DNA from: Comamonadaceae bacterium
Lineage (GTDB): Bacteria; Pseudomonadota; Gammaproteobacteria; Burkholderiales; Burkholderiaceae_C
Assembly: GCA_947458305.1 (NCBI GenBank)
Contig: CANGZO010000100.1
Location: 1-8,248 of the forward strand
Direction: 5' to 3'
Length of the DNA stretch: 8,248 nucleotides
Positions 6,472-8,248 of this stretch are shown here, in pieces; position 1 is the first letter of the stretch, and every line of letters begins with the position of its first letter. A program made the translations under genes and the position numbers. The notes beneath the pieces are model-generated. The model searched no databases. It worked only from the letters and a program-made list of their open reading frames with translations, and was not told where the DNA came from.

Positions 6472-6915
6472 ATGACCCCCACCACCCGCCGCGTTCTCCA
6501 AGCCCTTTTGTACGAGGCCATTGCCATCGCTGTGGTCGGGCCCGTGTTGAGTGTGGCTTTTGACAAGTCGCCCACCTCCACATTGGGCCTGGCGGTTGTG
6601 TTGTCGAGCATTGCGCTGACGTGGAACTATGTCTTCAACTGGCTCTTTGAGCGCTGGGAGTCTCGCCAATCCGTGCGTGGCCGCTCCTTTGTCAGGCGGC
6701 TGGCCCACGGGGCGGGTTTTGAAGGCGGCTTGGTCATCATTCTTTTGCCCGTCATGTCGCTGTGGCTGGACATTTCGCTCGTCGCTGCCTTACTGGCCAA
6801 CCTGGGCCTGCTGGCTTTCTTTTTCTTTTATGCCATCGCGTTCACTTGGTGCTTTGACCGGGTCTTCGGCTTGCCTGCATCTGCGCAGGCGGGCGATGTC
6901 AAACAGAGTGGATGA
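6472..6915 (+). CDS. PACE-family efflux transporter (AceI-like, bacterial transmembrane pair)
   Basis: This is a 147-residue inner-membrane protein with four predicted helices at about 8-28, 37-59, 82-99 and 102-126. It is built as two related two-helix halves, the tandem arrangement of the PACE (proteobacterial antimicrobial compound efflux) family. The start ATG 6472 gives MTPTTRRVLQALLYEA. This aligns without gaps with the AceI N-terminus and puts Glu15 on the proton-coupling Glu15 of AceI. Other conserved positions are Trp51-Asn52, FE at 59-60, HGAGFEGG at 79-86 and WCFDRVF at 126-132. AceI exports chlorhexidine, and short diamines are suggested natural substrates for the family. The substrate here is unknown. 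A GTG at 6445, overlapping the queF stop, would add nine residues but breaks the match to the AceI start. No Shine-Dalgarno is obvious, so translation may depend on ribosomes arriving from queF, 23 bases upstream. Confidence 0.9.
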   Translation: MTPTTRRVLQALLYEAIAIAVVGPVLSVAFDKSPTSTLGLAVVLSSIALTWNYVFNWLFERWESRQSVRGRSFVRRLAHGAGFEGGLVIILLPVMSLWLDISLVAALLANLGLLAFFFFYAIAFTWCFDRVFGLPASAQAGDVKQSG

Positions 6916-6984
6916 TCTGATTTTTTCTATTGCGTTGGTCAGGTTTTTTTGACCCCACCCACCCATCCCCTGATCCGGCATGAC

Positions 6985-7473
6985 ATGAACGAAACCGCTT
7001 ACAAAATCCTGTTTGTCTGCATGGGCAACATCTGCCGAAGCCCCACAGCCGAAGCGGTTTTCTTCAAACGGCTGGCTGAGCAAAACCTTTTGCACAAAGT
7101 TCAGGTTGACTTGGCAGGCACACACAACTTCCACCCCGACGCGCCGCCCGATGAACGCAGCCAAAAGCATGCGCTCAAAAGAGGCTACGAGCTGGCGCAC
7201 CTGAGGGCCAGACCGGTGGAAGACAGTGACTTTGAAACCTTTGATCTGCTCTTGACCATGGATTGGGACAACCGCGCACTTTTGGAAGAAAGATGCCCCG
7301 CGCAGCACCAACACAAGATCCGGGGCTTGGCGGAGTTTTTGCTCACCACACAGGCCCCGGTCATCCCCGACCCTTACTGCGGTGGAGACCAGGGCTTTGA
7401 GCATGTGCTGGATTTGATCGAAGAAGCCAGCGAGGGCCTCGTGAAATTCGTCATGCACAAGGTGCAGAGTTAA
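6985..7473 (+). CDS. Low-molecular-weight protein tyrosine phosphatase
   Basis: This 162-residue cytosolic phosphatase has the LMW-PTP fold. The P-loop VCMGNICRSPTAEA at 11-24 contains the C-x5-R signature, with nucleophile Cys12, Arg18 and the family-typical Cys17. The general-acid loop is PDPY, with Asp129. LAGTHNFHPDAPPDERS at 43-59 and LLTMDWDNR at 89-97 are also family segments. ATG 6985 is preferred over a TTG at 6949, because the P-loop in this family begins about ten residues from the N-terminus. The preceding ribosome site is poor. Such enzymes dephosphorylate phosphotyrosine proteins, often with a tyrosine kinase in capsule or exopolysaccharide control. No kinase or polysaccharide gene lies nearby, so this looks like a stand-alone housekeeping form. 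The 69-base gap from the PACE gene holds two T-runs but no convincing terminator or promoter. Confidence 0.94.
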   Translation: MNETAYKILFVCMGNICRSPTAEAVFFKRLAEQNLLHKVQVDLAGTHNFHPDAPPDERSQKHALKRGYELAHLRARPVEDSDFETFDLLLTMDWDNRALLEERCPAQHQHKIRGLAEFLLTTQAPVIPDPYCGGDQGFEHVLDLIEEASEGLVKFVMHKVQS

Positions 7474-7490
7474 AGCCCATCCCATTGGGT

Positions 7491-7496
7491 TAGAGT
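7491..7496 (+). promoter_or_regulatory. Weak candidate -10 box before the helicase gene
   Basis: TAGAGT matches four of six bases of a sigma-70 -10 box. It would place transcription start near 7503, leaving a short leader before TTG 7530. No clear -35 is found. The same bases form the in-frame TAG (7491-7493) that limits how far upstream the helicase can begin. Confidence 0.22.
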
Positions 7497-7529
7497 CGCC
7501 TCCACTCCTTTTTCCCTTTGCGTTTCCCT

Positions 7530-8248
7530 TTGGCCGACCAAGACCCCACCTTCACTGCACATCTTTCTGTTGAACACGAGTTGCGCCATGTCCGCGCACT
7601 CATGCACCTTGAGCAACAGGAAGACCAGGCGCAGTTCAAGCTCAAAAACGCCAGTGCCAGCATCAAAGAGCGCCGTCGGCGTGGTCTGACCTGGTACCCC
7701 GTCACCATCACCCAAGAAGACATCGGTTTTGGCGGCAAGGTGGTGCTGGAGCTGGAGCGGCCTGCGCATCGGCAAGACCTGCATTTGTTTCAGGTGGGGG
7801 CGGCTGCGGCGCTGTTCAGCAGTGCGCCCGGCTATTCCGGGCCAGATCGGCCCGTGGTGAGTGGCGTGGTGACCCGCGTGCGGCGCAACAAGCTGTTGCT
7901 GGCCACCACCAAAGACGCGCTGCCCGACTGGGTGCTGGACGGCAGCACCCTCAACGGCAGCAGCCCAAACGGAAGCACGTTAGGCATTGACCTGACCTTT
8001 GACGAGGTCAGCTACCGCGAGATGAACCAGGCCCTGAGCGCCGTCATGGCCGCACACGGCAACCGCTTGGCCGAACTGCGCGACGTGCTGCTGGGTGCGA
8101 AGGCAGCCTGCTTTCGCGAACCCCAAGCCGACGACCTGTTTTACCCCAGTGCGCTCAACGACTCGCAGCTGGCCGCTGTGCGCCATGTGGTCACGGCGCA
8201 AGACGTGGCCATCATCCACGGCCCGCCCGGCACGGGCAAAACCACCAC
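7530..8248 (+). CDS. SF1B helicase, IGHMBP2/UPF1-like (DNA2/NAM7 family), N-terminal part
   Basis: An open frame runs to the window end, giving about 239 residues of a protein whose relatives are usually over 600. The N-terminal helical stretch ELRHVRALMHLEQQEDQAQF and the following ERRRRGLTWYPVTI resemble the start of bacterial IGHMBP2-like helicases. A beta-barrel-like region then leads to DEVSYREMNQAL. LNDSQLAAVRHV holds the Q-motif glutamine (Gln213), and the Walker A motif GPPGTGKT (231-238, Lys237) ends the window. These enzymes unwind RNA or DNA using ATP in the cytosol. An in-frame TAG at 7491 restricts the start to TTG 7518, TTG 7530 or ATG 7602. TTG 7530 is chosen because 7602 would cut into the conserved helical stretch, but no ribosome site supports it, so the start is uncertain. 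Residues 137-151 are an unusual tandem repeat. It follows the phosphatase by 56 bases. Confidence 0.85.
   Translation, partial: MADQDPTFTAHLSVEHELRHVRALMHLEQQEDQAQFKLKNASASIKERRRRGLTWYPVTITQEDIGFGGKVVLELERPAHRQDLHLFQVGAAAALFSSAPGYSGPDRPVVSGVVTRVRRNKLLLATTKDALPDWVLDGSTLNGSSPNGSTLGIDLTFDEVSYREMNQALSAVMAAHGNRLAELRDVLLGAKAACFREPQADDLFYPSALNDSQLAAVRHVVTAQDVAIIHGPPGTGKTT
7938..7982 (+). repeat. Three-unit 15-bp tandem repeat within the helicase gene
   Basis: Three consecutive in-frame units are GACGGCAGCACCCTC (7938-7952), AACGGCAGCAGCCCA (7953-7967) and AACGGAAGCACGTTA (7968-7982). They encode DGSTL, NGSSP and NGSTL. The core ACGGMAGCA is kept in all three. The repeat makes a polar, probably flexible loop between the beta-barrel-like region and the segment before motif I. 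Divergence between units suggests an old duplication. Confidence 0.72.

Noticed and set aside
6937..6954. Possible terminator GGTCA-loop-TGACC with a T-run before the phosphatase gene
   Set aside because: The stem is only five pairs and the T-run lies in the loop rather than after the stem, so it would not act as an intrinsic terminator.
6949..6984. TTG start giving a 174-residue phosphatase
   Set aside because: It adds twelve residues unlike the family before the P-loop. ATG 6985 gives a normal LMW-PTP N-terminus.
1..8248. Mobile element, prophage, CRISPR array or toxin-antitoxin system
   Set aside because: I looked for transposase or integrase motifs, repeat-spacer patterns and small paired genes on both strands and found none. 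The genes are mainly ordinary metabolic or housekeeping families.

Overview
The window looks like an ordinary chromosomal segment of a beta-proteobacterium, most likely order Burkholderiales and probably family Comamonadaceae (a Limnohabitans- or Rhodoferax-like lineage). This rests on the high-GC coding style, an orphan Bug/TctC-type periplasmic binding protein, and how closely TruC, YaaA and QueF match the proteobacterial proteins as I remember them. The genus is a guess from memory, not a database result.

Layout: (1) 1-1808, plus strand. The 3' part of a TonB-dependent outer-membrane receptor is followed 16 bases later by an arylformamidase-like alpha/beta hydrolase with an intact Ser/Asp/His triad. 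A perfect 13-bp hairpin at 1780-1808 closes this unit and also ends the convergent unit. (2) 1808-4819, minus strand. Read in the direction of transcription this holds truC (tRNA pseudouridine-65 synthase), an Old Yellow Enzyme-family ene-reductase and a TctC/Bug solute-binding protein. The last two are 28 bases apart and probably form one operon. A 33-base REP-like palindrome lies inside the 3' end of truC. (3) 4818-6915, plus strand. yaaA, queF and a four-helix PACE-family efflux protein are tightly packed: yaaA and queF share ATGA, and queF and the PACE gene are 23 bases apart. (4) 6985-8248, plus strand. A stand-alone low-molecular-weight protein tyrosine phosphatase is followed by the 5' part of an IGHMBP2/UPF1-like SF1 helicase, which runs off the window just after its Walker A motif.

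How the genes relate: truC and yaaA-queF are divergent, and their best start codons lie on the same CATG palindrome (4817-4820). Each gene's initiation signals must therefore sit inside the other's coding sequence. TruC and QueF both serve tRNA modification (pseudouridine 65 and queuosine 34), while YaaA belongs to peroxide/iron stress defence. The receptor-hydrolase pair and the reductase-binding protein pair look like small uptake or catabolic modules, but their substrates cannot be read from the sequence.

I see no prophage, insertion sequence, CRISPR array, tRNA, rRNA or defence island, and no convincing new multi-gene system. The points most worth checking are the shared truC/yaaA start palindrome, the REP-like element encoding part of the TruC tail, and a three-unit 15-bp tandem repeat in the helicase. 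No stretch longer than 300 bases lacks a gene.
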